A stretch of 12,357 nucleotides of DNA from Entrophospora sp. SA101. Its lineage: Eukaryota; Glomeromycota; Glomeromycetes; Entrophosporales; Entrophosporaceae. The stretch covers positions 1 through 12,357 of the forward strand of contig CAUDNR010001642.1 of the NCBI GenBank assembly GCA_958430865.1, in the 5' to 3' direction. Shown piece by piece: positions 1 through 7,240 of the stretch. The notes below the pieces were generated by a model. The model was given only the letters and a program-made list of their open reading frames with translations. It ran no database searches and had not been told where the DNA came from. Made by a program: the position numbers and the translations under genes. Within the stretch, counting starts at the first letter, position 1. Every line of letters starts with the position of its first letter.

Positions 1-209
1 CCATTGGGTCCTTTTCCTATAATTTCATCTTCATTAAGAACATAATTAATTTGTTCCCTTACTGCTTCATCTTGAATGCCAAATAAATGGACTTTACATG
101 GACTAAAGTAATAGATTTTACTTACTTGTTGATCTAAATGTGATACATGAACATTTTGGGCTCAATCATAACTATAATGAGCAGTGGCATCAATGCTGCA
201 ATATGGTGT
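1..209 (-). pseudogene. Transposase-like gene fragment, cut by window edge
   Basis: Read on the minus strand from 209 to 1, one frame is open except for a single TGA at 164-162. It begins TPYCSIDATAHYSYD, then the stop, then AQNVHVSHLDQQV, KIYYFSPCKVHLFGIQDEA and ends NEDEIIGKGPN at the window edge. The stop falls where I would expect a tryptophan or phenylalanine, so one substitution seems to have killed the frame. The AHYSYD..Q, IYF..P.K..LFG and GKG pattern reminds me of uncharacterised multicopy proteins in animals and fungi thought to be DDE-transposase related. That family link is from memory. The gene would continue left of the window. No start codon or upstream exon is visible: an in-frame TAA lies at 212-210. 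Confidence 0.5.
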
Positions 210-212
210 TTA

Positions 213-966
213 CCCTTTAAATAATTTTTTTTAACTAATTTTCTTTGTTCTTTGCTAATTTAGTGTTTTTATTGTAATAATCAAACATTGCATATTTAAA
301 TGTGAATTGTTTCATATTTGAATTGTTTCAGTCATGCTGTTTTGACTTGTAATTAATTATATTAATATTAATATTATTACTGATTACGAAAAGCAAAATA
401 CCAATTGTTCATTTATTATCATCTTGATAAGGATCTTATAATTACCCATAAAGATCTGCTCTGCGTTTTGATTCCAATCAAAATATTTATAAACTAAAAG
501 GCACCACATTATATCAATTCAAATAAAAAATAGTACCTCTGTTATTAACACATCTTAGGAGAACCAAACAACAACACTAACATTTCCTCACCTTGAAAAA
601 TAAATGTTTTTCCAAAAAAAAACCCCCCAATTTGCATCTGTCACCCAAAAAAATTCCTTGTGCAACACCAAGTGCCAATAATAATTAATAATATTTTGTT
701 CACGTGTTTCTTTTTTTCATAACACATCTTTAAAAATGCCAAAAGACACCAGAAGTAATAATAAATGACAAAGGGAATTTGTTCCTGCTGGATAAGTGTT
801 TATGGTTGTGGCTATCACCACTCATCATTACTCAACGTCACTCTAGTTAATGATTATTAAAAAGAAAAGTGGTGTTGGTTATTGCCACAAATTGTCATTC
901 TAATTATTTGACCTACATGCTTTATACAATAAGATTAAGGATTTTATTCAAGACGAAAATATAAAA
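213..966. other. AT-rich stretch without a recognisable gene
   Basis: No frame on either strand looks coding. The stretch holds poly-A/poly-T runs, short ATTAAT runs and two near copies of AACACATCTT (near 547 and 721). It probably separates the edge transposase remnant from the acidic pseudogene. Confidence 0.5.
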
Positions 967-1084
967 ATGCCATTACAACCTGATGAAATTTTTAATCTGT
1001 TAAAAGATGTTTATGATGAAGAGGGAGAGGTTGTGAATAATGAAGAGAGAGACATGAAATAGAAATAAATGATGTAGAAAAATT

Positions 1085-1207
1085 GATGATGTAGAAGTGG
1101 ATGATGTAGAAGAAGTGGGTGATGTAGAAGAAGTGGATGATGTAGAAGAAATGGATGAAGGAAAAGAAGTAGATGATGAAGAGGAAGTAGAAGAGGAAGA
1201 GGAGAAT
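1085..1207 (+). repeat. 18-bp coding tandem repeat (DDVEEV units)
   Basis: Seven units of about 18 bp based on GATGATGTAGAAGAAGTG. The first is 15 bp (1085-1099), followed by units at 1100, 1118, 1136, 1154, 1172 and 1190 that grow more diverged and more glutamate-rich. All are multiples of three, so the array adds acidic hexapeptides without shifting the frame. Confidence 0.85.
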
Positions 1208-1344
1208 CATAGAGAAGTGATTGTGGTGGCCAGTCAAATGCAAATTGAGGATAGAGCAGTTGTACTCATAATAAATAATGAAAATTATCAAACAAATGAA
1301 GCTGATGAGGAAGAACTGAGCTTTATAGAAGATGGAACTCCACT

Positions 1345-1498
1345 CAGGGTTGGCAAATTGACTGGTCCATTGAGAACAGATGGATTTTGGACTGGTCCAT
1401 TGCCATTAATAAAATACTAAATATGGTTAAAGTGTTACACTAATGGTCCCAATGGACCACCAATGGACCATCAATGGACTGTACATTTTCCAACCCTG
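1345..1498. mobile_element. 154-bp MITE with 28-29-bp inverted ends and 9-bp target duplication
   Basis: The left end starts CAGGGTTGGCAAATTGAC. The complement of the right end starts CAGGGTTGGAAAATGTAC. Both continue to GTCCATTGA, giving 28-29-bp terminal inverted repeats with a few mismatches and one gap. The element is flanked by exact copies of AACTCCACT at 1336-1344 and 1499-1507. It encodes nothing of its own, so it is non-autonomous. A 9-bp duplication fits Mutator-like elements better than hAT (8 bp), although the CAGGG terminus is hAT-like; the superfamily is therefore open. Inside, GACTGGTCCATTG occurs twice on the left (1360 and 1390) and its inverse forms an array on the right. 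It interrupts the acidic Myb/SANT-like gene, whose frame reads 25 codons into the element before stopping at 1420. Confidence 0.85.
1450..1482. repeat. 11-bp subterminal tandem repeat in the MITE
   Basis: Three 11-bp units, CAATGGACCAC, CAATGGACCAT and CAATGGACTGT, lie end to end just inside the right terminus. The inverse motif GGTCCATTG is also found on the left side. Repeated subterminal motifs of this sort are often transposase-binding sites; that role is an inference. Confidence 0.7.
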
Positions 1499-1960
1499 AA
1501 CTCCACTACATATAGTATCAGGAGCAAGAATCAAATGGTCAGATCAAGAAGTAGCAATATTGTTAAAGTATGTCTTTAATAAAAAATATCATGTAAAGAA
1601 CTTTGTGATCTTGGGATCAATAGAAGAACAAATGAAGGCATATCAAAGAAATGGTGCTCGATGAAGCTGCAAATCAAAAAGTTATTTGGAGTCCAATATT
1701 TGATATGATTCACAAATTTTTTTTATTTCTTCACTTATATTGTTTTTTATTTTATTTCATTATTAATATTAATAATAAATATTTTATTGCATATAATTTC
1801 ACATATTTTGATATATTTCAAGGCCATGTCCCTGAAAGTTTAATCACATTGTTGTACCATAAGATCACACTAGTCAGATTAGCCTATATGCTCAAGGAAC
1901 AAGTGAAATAGTTTAAATATAAGTTTCCACCCATGTTACCATTTTAAATATAGATGTCAC

Positions 1961-2797
1961 TCAATTAAAAATCGTGATTCCCAAATCCAAAATAAAATTA
2001 ATTTGTACATCAAAAAAGGCACAAATTCCAAATCTTACATTTGGTCTTGGAATTATTACCATTTTGGCATTAGTTGCTTTGGATATGTCTTCCAAATCAT
2101 ACATTGTGGTGCCAAAGGACAGGTTTGTTAATTTCATTGTAAATTTTCTCTAGTTTGGATTTGTTCTTTATTTATGGCATTTTAACATCATCTTTTTGAA
2201 TCCTTATTGACCATTGGTTTAAAATTGTATTCTCATCCAATTCTTCTTTTAACTCTACATCAGCTATTCTCCATGGGCCTGATGTTCTTGTTTTGATTTT
2301 AATAATTGTTCCCAATTCTTGTTCTACCATTTTTTCGATTACCTTTCTAGTTATATTCTTTACCTAATTCTGATAATTTATTTTCTACTAAATGACATTT
2401 TCTATTAATATTTTTTGTGTTCAAGTTGTCTATTTCTATAGAAGCTTTGTAATGAGTTTTCTTTTCAATTTTAACCCATTGATTTCCAGCAGTTTCTTCT
2501 GTTTTGTCTTTATTGGATTTTTGACTGTTATTATTTTTAATATTATTACTATGTTCTTCTTGCATTTCCTGATTGCTATCATTTTCAATTTCATTCATTG
2601 TTTCTAGTTCCTTATTTTCATGCACATTTGTTTGATTGGGAGGATCTAACTCCGTAGTTTCTTTAGTTATTCTTTCTGGAGCCTTTTGGCTTTTGGTATT
2701 CTTTGTAAATTCTTTATTATAAGGATTCACTTGAGATTTATTTATATTGGTTTTTTTCCCAACAAGTTGGATGTGGAGTTGTTGAGTAATGTTAGTT
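1961..2797 (-). pseudogene. Retroelement ORF1/gag-like pseudogene (RRM-like)
   Basis: Three coding-like frames follow one another on the minus strand. The first (2797-2347) is a Lys/Glu/Asn-rich, low-complexity region with ELDPPNQTNVHENKELETM and ends LSELGKEYN. After a frameshift near 2350-2360, the second (to 2172) reads NITRKVIEKMVEQELGTIIK, then SGPWRIADVELKEELDENT and NQWSIRIQKDD. A third, from an ATG at 2137 to a stop at 1961, reads MKLTNLSFGTTMYDLEDISK, then AKMVIIPRPNVRFGICAFFD. The order (charged linker, a domain ending in W-S-I, then a fold with YDLEDI and IPR..R...A...F) resembles ORF1/gag-like proteins with an RRM-type domain in fungal LINE-like elements. That link is from memory. 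No zinc knuckle or reverse transcriptase is present in the window. The first segment has no clear start, being preceded by TAA just above 2797. Confidence 0.5.
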
Positions 2798-2955
2798 TAA
2801 TTGAGATTTTTATGTCAGAATAAATTTTTAATATGTCTAATTCGAATATGTGCCTAAAAAATTTTTTTGGTATTTTTTGTCATTTAATTCAAAAATAATA
2901 TCAACGCGTTATTATTCTTTTCAAGCTTCTACAAAAATTTTATTGGGGCACAGTG

Positions 2956-3060
2956 AACTTTTGTATTAGCAAAATTTCAGGGACTTGGTAAAAGGTGCCC
3001 AGCGAACCCCATTTACAATATCAGTAATGGGCTACAGAGTGTTTACCAACTCTAAAAGTT
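2956..3060. repeat. 105-bp segment with nested inverted repeats
   Basis: The segment starts AACTTTT (2956) and ends AAAAGTT (3060). Inside, TTGGTAAA (2985-2992) faces TTTACCAA (3042-3049). GGGGCAC and GTGCCC nearby add a weaker third pair. The left arm carries about 20 extra bases, so this could be a decayed MITE or a chance hairpin. No target duplication was found. Confidence 0.35.
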
Positions 3061-3084
3061 AATTTTTATTTGTCATTTAGGTCT

Positions 3085-3111
3085 GTATATTTCGTATATT
3101 TCGTATATTTC
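3085..3111. repeat. Three exact copies of a 9-bp unit
   Basis: GTATATTTC is repeated three times without a mismatch, about 50 bp upstream of the start codon at 3160. It could be a promoter element array or slippage of an AT-rich tract. Confidence 0.9.
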
Positions 3112-3129
3112 ACAAAAAGAACCTTTCTG

Positions 3130-3159
3130 TATATAATAATCACCCACCCTTTACAAAAA
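3130..3159 (+). promoter_or_regulatory. Putative core promoter of the small gene at 3160
   Basis: TATATAATAAT followed by CACCCACCC lies directly upstream of ACAAAAAATGGC, a strong fungal-type start context. The spacing to the ATG is short (about 20-30 bp), so the TATA-like string may be leader rather than promoter. Confidence 0.25.
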
Positions 3160-3513
3160 ATGGCTTCGCGATTTGAAAGAAAAAGATACCATGCTGAACT
3201 TGCAGATTCAAAAGGGTAAGTATTATCAGAAGAAAATAATTTGAAAAAGAAATAATGATGATGATTCTAGTTTTTAGTTTATTAAAGAATATGTGTTGAA
3301 AATTTTGATATTTTATCACTACTACTCATGAAACTGAGAAATTATTGGATCCTTTGTTTTCTTGTTTAGATTGGATCAATGCTGATACTGCTCAACCAAA
3401 AAAATTTCTTAAACAAGTATTATCACTGACTTTTAGTGCCTTCATTTTTTAACTAATTTAGCTTTATTTGTCTTGCTACTGGTTCCGAAAAATGCAAGTG
3501 TGGAATTAAGTAA
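3160..3513 (+). CDS. Candidate short spliced gene upstream of the kinase; unrecognised
   Basis: An ATG at 3160 in good context starts MASRFERKRYHAELADSK and runs into a consensus donor, GG|GTAAGT at 3216. Two phase-consistent models exist. Model 1 splices 3160-3215 straight to 3462 (acceptor CTAATTTAG) and ends FICLATGSEKCKCGIK with TAA at 3511-3513, about 35 residues. Model 2 uses the +1 frame of exon 1 (WLRDLKEKDTMLNLQIQK, ATG at 3191). It joins the acceptor TTGTTTAG at 3370 to read DWINADTAQPKKFLKQ, then a 45-bp intron from GTATTATC at 3417, and ends LYLSCYWFRKMQVWN with TAA at 3507. Neither product is one I recognise. The exons could also be untranslated leader exons of the kinase gene 450 bp downstream. 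The frames agree with the splice sites, but the product is too short for certainty. Confidence 0.3.
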
Positions 3514-3840
3514 AATGTAAATTGTAAGGAATAGTAAATGTGCATTTAGAACAAGGTAAAATTGTGATGTTTTTAATCCCTGTAATATTTGTTGGGTTTT
3601 GTTGCAAGCATCCTCAAATAACGTTTAAGACAGATTTTATCACCAATATAATTATACATAATGTCTCTTTTTCTTCAGATTTTTTTTAGCACCAAGTGTA
3701 AATCTTTGTTTGACCCACAATCCAAAACTTGACATTTTAATGATGATAAGGATTTTAATTGTTTGTAATAATTTTAAATTAATAATTATTTTTTATTAAT
3801 AAATTCGACTTTGAACACTATTTTAGCTTCGACCTTTAGT

Positions 3841-3967
3841 TATATATAAATTTTGTTCAAGCCAATAAAATTTTGTGATTTTGAAGGATGATCATCATGA
3901 TAAACGAATGTTGTAACACTAGCAAAAAAAAAAATTTTTATATTTTTTTTTTTTAAAACTTAAAAAA
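3841..3967 (+). promoter_or_regulatory. Putative upstream region of the NDP kinase gene
   Basis: TATATATAAA (3841-3850), CCAAT (3862-3866), the 10-bp palindrome GATGATCATC (3887-3896) and long A and T tracts (about 3924-3967) precede the kinase ATG. Which of these act as promoter elements cannot be told from sequence alone. A/T tracts of this kind often exclude nucleosomes at fungal promoters. Confidence 0.3.
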
Positions 3968-4831
3968 ATGGAACGTACTTATATTATGGTTAAGGTAAAA
4001 TAAAAATAAAAGTAAAAATAATTATCAAGTCAGACAAATATTCTTGATTAAAAATAAATTTATTTAGCCTGATGGTGTTGAACGTGGTTTAGTTGGTGAA
4101 ATTATTAAACGTTTTGAAATCAAAGGATACAAACTTATTGCTCTTCAACTTTTGAAAGTATGTATTAATAATCGACAACTTTTGAATTACAAGTATAAAA
4201 TTTCTATGATTAATATATCTTTCTTGGGAAAAAAAGCCAACAGAAGAGCTTATTAAAGAACATTACGCAGATTTGAGAGAGAAGCCATTTTTTCCGGGAC
4301 TTTTGCAATGTTAGCCATTTGTATCACTTTTTAATAATGTTATGTTTTAATGTGTGTGTAATAAATTATATTTTTGTTGTGAATGTTACAGATATTTTGT
4401 CTGGACCTGTGGTTGGTATGGTCTGGGAAGGTAAAGATGCAGTGAAAACTGGACGTCGTATGTTGGGTGAAACTGATCCTTTGAAATCTGCACCTGGCAC
4501 CATTCGCGGAGATTACTGTATAGAAGGTTAAAATTATTTTGATTAATTAATTAATGATTTAAATTTAATTCTATTTATTTACTTTGATATATTTTTATTC
4601 TATTAATGATATTTGTAGTTGGTCGTAACATGTGTCATGGGTAAGATTTTTGATTTTGTTTATTAAATATATTTAATTTATATATATATAGTTTTTAATA
4701 ATTCACCATTATTGATTGATTACAGATCTGATTCTGTTGAAAATGCAGAAAAAGAAATAGCATTATGGTTTCCTAATGGAGTCACACAATGGAATCGTAA
4801 TAAAGTTCATAGTTTATTTTATGAAAATTAA
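3968..4831 (+). CDS. Nucleoside diphosphate kinase, six exons
   Basis: NDP kinase moves the gamma-phosphate from ATP to other (d)NDPs through a phosphohistidine and keeps nucleotide pools balanced; it is normally a cytosolic hexamer. The exons are 3968-3994, 4068-4157, 4237-4309, 4392-4526, 4619-4640 and 4726-4831. They total 453 bp and give 150 residues, the usual length. All five introns (73-98 bp) have GT..AG ends and keep phase (0, 0, 1, 1, 2). Visible landmarks are [20 protein letters not shown] at the N-terminus (Lys9), [14 protein letters not shown] (Tyr49, Phe57), [17 protein letters not shown] (Arg85, Thr91), PGTIRGDY (Arg102) and [17 protein letters not shown] with catalytic His115 and Asn112. 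The intron-3 donor is GTTAGC, just before what would be an in-frame TAG if left unspliced. Splicing there restores the conserved QYILSGPVV. The ATG gives the short N-terminus normal for this family. No key residue is missing, so I take it as functional. Confidence 0.97.
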
Positions 4832-4936
4832 GGAATTATTTAAAGTTTATATTATATTATATATATATTATATACTTGTGAATATTTTACTAATTTAAAC
4901 ATTGTAAAAATATATTTTAATGAATATATTAATTAA

Positions 4937-5205
4937 TTAAATCCAAGGATTCTCATAACAGAATTTATCATCATTGTTCTTATTGTTTTTGTTATGTTGA
5001 TCAATTTGTGTTAAATGATTTATTAAAACATTTGCAGTTGTAAATTTTAAAGAAGATGAAGCACTAACAATGGTGATGGTGGTGACATAATCACCAGCAG
5101 CTATAAAAGCAGTGGCTGATGATTTCTCGATTAAGCAAGTTCTGCCGAAGATTTTATTTTTCCCAAGTTTTTATTTTGAATACTCTGTAATTCTTCATAA
5201 ATCAT
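4937..5205 (-). CDS. Candidate 3' part of an unrecognised gene, one frameshift
   Basis: On the minus strand a frame beginning MIYEELQSIQNKNLG at 5205 (just after a possible acceptor, GATAAACAG) runs to IKSSAELA and a TAA at 5133-5131. An overlapping frame, open from 5170 to the stop at 4939-4937, continues IEKSSATAFIAAGDYVTTIT, then SASSSLKFTTANVLINHLTQ and an Asn/Lys-rich tail ending CYENPWI. Joining them needs a one-base frameshift between about 5140 and 5131. That could be an assembly error, a missed tiny intron or true decay. Base use and residue make-up look coding, whereas the flanks do not. A distant first exon may be MSIIQTKHKSKTKVQKRKDC (5587-5525), but no clean splice joins it. The gene is convergent with the kinase, with the stops about 105 bp apart. 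I do not recognise the protein. Confidence 0.4.
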
Positions 5206-5832
5206 CTGTTTATCATCAATTGTGATTTATAATATATATTCTTTAATGATAAAATAATTTTGTAAAATTCATAATTAGACATTTGTAAATGTTTTATTAT
5301 TTATAAATGATAAAATCACTAAATTAAAATTGTTGAAACTTGGATTCCAAATCTTAATTTTCCATATCGTTCATTGCTGACTCATTAATATGCATTTTAT
5401 ATATATATTATATCTAATTGAAGAAGAAATATGAATTATTTTGATTTTTGCTGTTAAAAATTAAATAAATTACATTCACATTACTTGTCCAAGTTTGTTT
5501 TGTGTCAAAATAGGCAAATTCGCATTAACAATCTTTGCGTTTTTGGACCTTGGTTTTTGATTTATGTTTTGTCTGAATAATTGACATCTTTTATAATTCA
5601 TCAAAAAAAACATGACGCGTTTATAATACTTGAAGTGCTTCAAATTTATTTATTATTATTTGATAATACACCCTCTTTGGATTTCAATGATTGTTCTTTG
5701 TAACATTTGTTAAAATATTCTATCAAGAATAAAACAAAGATTCAACAGACTTACCACACTCCAATCAAGTGTCGAATAATTTTCATATGTTTCTATTAAA
5801 CAATCAATCACTATTGAACATATGAATGTTAA
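5206..5832. other. AT-rich spacer, possible intron or leader of the minus-strand gene
   Basis: The stretch is mostly A/T runs. The only coding-like item is a 20-codon basic frame on the minus strand (5587-5525, MSIIQTKHKSKTKVQKRKDC), preceded by AAG and ending at TAA. An MluI-type ACGCGT lies near 5616. Nothing else can be supported. Confidence 0.35.
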
Positions 5833-6045
5833 TCAGCAAGTTACACCAACATAATGGTTATTTGGCTTGGCACAATTGGAATTTCCCAAAATCAATAAAA
5901 GCTTATCTTCCGCTGCACGCAACAGCTTTCTGCAAACCTCTCGCATCTCTCTTTCCCTTCCTTTCTCCCTGATTCTGTCACTGCCGGTCACGGTGTTGTA
6001 ATTGCAGCTGTGACTGTTGGGTTATCTTACATGTGCCTGTCGTGG
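5833..6045. other. GC- and pyrimidine-rich patch; possible promoter or exon
   Basis: About 160 bp (5885-6045) is far less AT-rich than its surroundings. On the + strand it contains a CT-rich run, CTCTCTTTCCCTTCCTTTCT (from about 5947), of the kind found near fungal transcription starts. On the minus strand one frame is open from 6021 to a TGA at 5835-5833 and includes GSDRIREKGREREMREVCRK, then LLRAAEDKLLLILGNSNCAK. No splice sites fix this frame, and the run of purines alone would produce Arg/Glu/Lys codons. It may be a promoter, an exon, or a piece of transferred or repeated DNA. Confidence 0.3.
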
Positions 6046-6050
6046 TGTAG

Positions 6051-6072
6051 TAGTAGTAGAACTCTACTACTA
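6051..6072. repeat. Perfect 10-bp hairpin (TAGTAGTAGA / TCTACTACTA)
   Basis: TAGTAGTAGA (6051-6060), a two-base spacer AC, then its exact complement TCTACTACTA (6063-6072). The spacer is too short for a full RNA loop, but the stem could open by a pair to form one. It sits directly after the GC-rich patch and just before an ATG at 6072. Confidence 0.7.
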
Positions 6073-6344
6073 TGATTATTATCATGAAATTCAAATTAGT
6101 CGATCAGAATTTTGTACCCAAACACATAGATACCCAATCTGGTAATAATAATTTCACCCAAAGATATGTATGACAGGTTTTTTAATTTAATTAATTTCTT
6201 TGTGTAAAAAAAAATTATAAATATTCAATGATCCAGCAATTGACACCAAAATGATATGTATACTTGTGAGTGCATATATAGATTTCCACCTATTTCACAT
6301 TTTGCGAAAAAAAAATCGCGTAACTCAAATGAGCACTTGCTAAA

Positions 6345-6398
6345 TTGACTAAACTATTTAGTCATATGTTAAAGTTAGGTTTGGTCAAGTTTAGTCAA
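6345..6398. repeat. 10-bp inverted repeat TTGACTAAAC / GTTTAGTCAA
   Basis: The arms (6345-6354 and 6389-6398) are exact complements across a 34-bp spacer. TTTAGTC (6357-6363) and TTTGGTC (6380-6386) in the spacer are further copies of the same motif. The result is a cluster of TTTAGTC-like words in both directions. Confidence 0.6.
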
Positions 6399-6831
6399 GA
6401 TAATTATTACAAAATTAGGTTTTAACCCCTTTACGCTGCCAGCCTGAAAAAAAACAACCCTTCTGTAATTCTACTAATAGAATAAATCGAATTGGATACA
6501 AGCATGCCTGTTACCGATTAATTTAAACATAGAAATATGTAATATTTCCTCCATGAATGCAATGAAATGGCATTGGTAACTCTAATATCATTACTAAAAT
6601 AAAACTAAAAAAAAAAACCAATAGTTAAAGTTTTTACACACCAATTAAATTCTGTGGAATAAATTGAATGAATTGAATGAATAAATTCAGGAATATTTTT
6701 GCATTTTGGATTTTAAATATTATCTGAAAACTTCGTTTCTTTTTTAACAATGTTGGTAACACCCTTGCAATTGTTTATTTATTTATTTATTATTTATATA
6801 TTAATATCAAATACATGCTACAAAGAAGAAT

Positions 6832-6858
6832 AATGTTATTGATGTTGATGGTGTGATT
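6832..6858. repeat. 27-nt dispersed repeat, copy 1
   Basis: AATGTTATTGATGTTGATGG followed by TGTGATT matches the copy at 8561-8587 at 24 of 27 positions. Its role is unknown. Confidence 0.5.
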
Positions 6859-7240
6859 ATATTAAAAAGATAAACAAAGCACCATATACGATTGGTTAGT
6901 CCTTTATTTGGAAGTAACATGTAACCCACTCCATACTTCAAACAGAAAAAGTTAGCAAGATATCACAGCCCTGTCCATCTATTTTTCCAATCATTCATGT
7001 ATTTTCTTATTCTTACTTGTTTATTACTGTTATGCTCATTGTTATCACATGGTTAATCATTATTGTCGAGTTGATGGTGTTAGTTGCAAAAGATAAAAAT
7101 CTTTTTATTATGATCATCAGATTGATTTGCTTTTTTAAGAAGGAAAAAAAAAGCGAGAGAAAATGTTTTTCTTTACCTTCAAACGTGGTTAACCAAAATA
7201 CTGCAAAGCTTTAGTTGGCTGTATTAGTCATATCTTTTGG

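Larger units (their letters stand above)
967..1911 (+). pseudogene. Acidic, Myb/SANT-like gene broken by frameshifts and a MITE
   Basis: An ATG at 967 (context AAAAATGCC) opens MPLQPDEIFNLLKDVYDEEG and stops at 1060. The acidic reading resumes in other frames, giving two frameshifts between about 1050 and 1085. From 1073 one frame runs through DDVEEV repeats to FIEDGTPL at 1344, where a 154-bp element is inserted. Removing the element and one 9-bp duplicate makes the frame continue from 1508 as HIVSGARIKWSDQEVAILLK and on to a TGA at 1662. It resumes in another frame near 1650 with LDEAANQKVIWSPIFDMIHK. After an AT-rich stretch, possibly an intron ending TTTCAAG at about 1822, comes GHVPESLITLLYHKI and a stop at 1909-1911. 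KWSDQEVAILL, then IWSPIFDMI, then GHVPESL resembles the helix pattern of Myb/SANT-like DNA-binding domains. This assignment is inferred. With at least three frameshifts and one insertion, it is a pseudogene. Confidence 0.6.
6174..7204. other. AT-rich stretch without a recognisable gene
   Basis: It contains a 10-bp inverted repeat at 6345-6398, TTTA-type low-complexity DNA around 6773-6800, GAATGAATTGAATGAATAAA near 6664, and one half of a 27-nt repeat pair at 6832-6858. A hydrophobic frame at 7017-7214 starts with TTG and shows no sign of being a gene. Confidence 0.4.

Noticed and set aside
992..1291. 99-codon minus-strand ORF rich in Phe, Tyr, Ile and His
   Set aside because: It is the antisense of the acidic GATGATGTAGAAGAA repeat array; its repeats simply mirror the + strand coding repeat.
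2392..2607. 71-codon hydrophobic + strand ORF
   Set aside because: It is antisense to the Lys/Glu/Asn-rich part of the ORF1-like pseudogene; codons such as TTT and ATT arise from AAA and AAT on the other strand.
2903..2912. ACGCGT (MCB-type cell-cycle box), also near 5616
   Set aside because: A 6-bp word at two places, each far from a confirmed start codon, is not evidence of regulation.
3462..3513. Metallothionein-like end GSEKCKCGIK
   Set aside because: A single C-x-C and three cysteines in all are not enough to call a metallothionein.
4319..4531. 70-codon ORF taken as a separate gene
   Set aside because: It is intron 3 plus exon 4 of the NDP kinase and is explained by splicing.
6072..6173. 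33-codon ORF starting right after the TAGTAGTAGA hairpin
   Set aside because: It is too short, with only a possible donor (TCTG|GTAATA) and no partner exon; mentioned only as context.
7017..7214. 65-codon hydrophobic ORF
   Set aside because: It starts with TTG, has no fungal start context or splice support, and its composition follows the local T-rich DNA.
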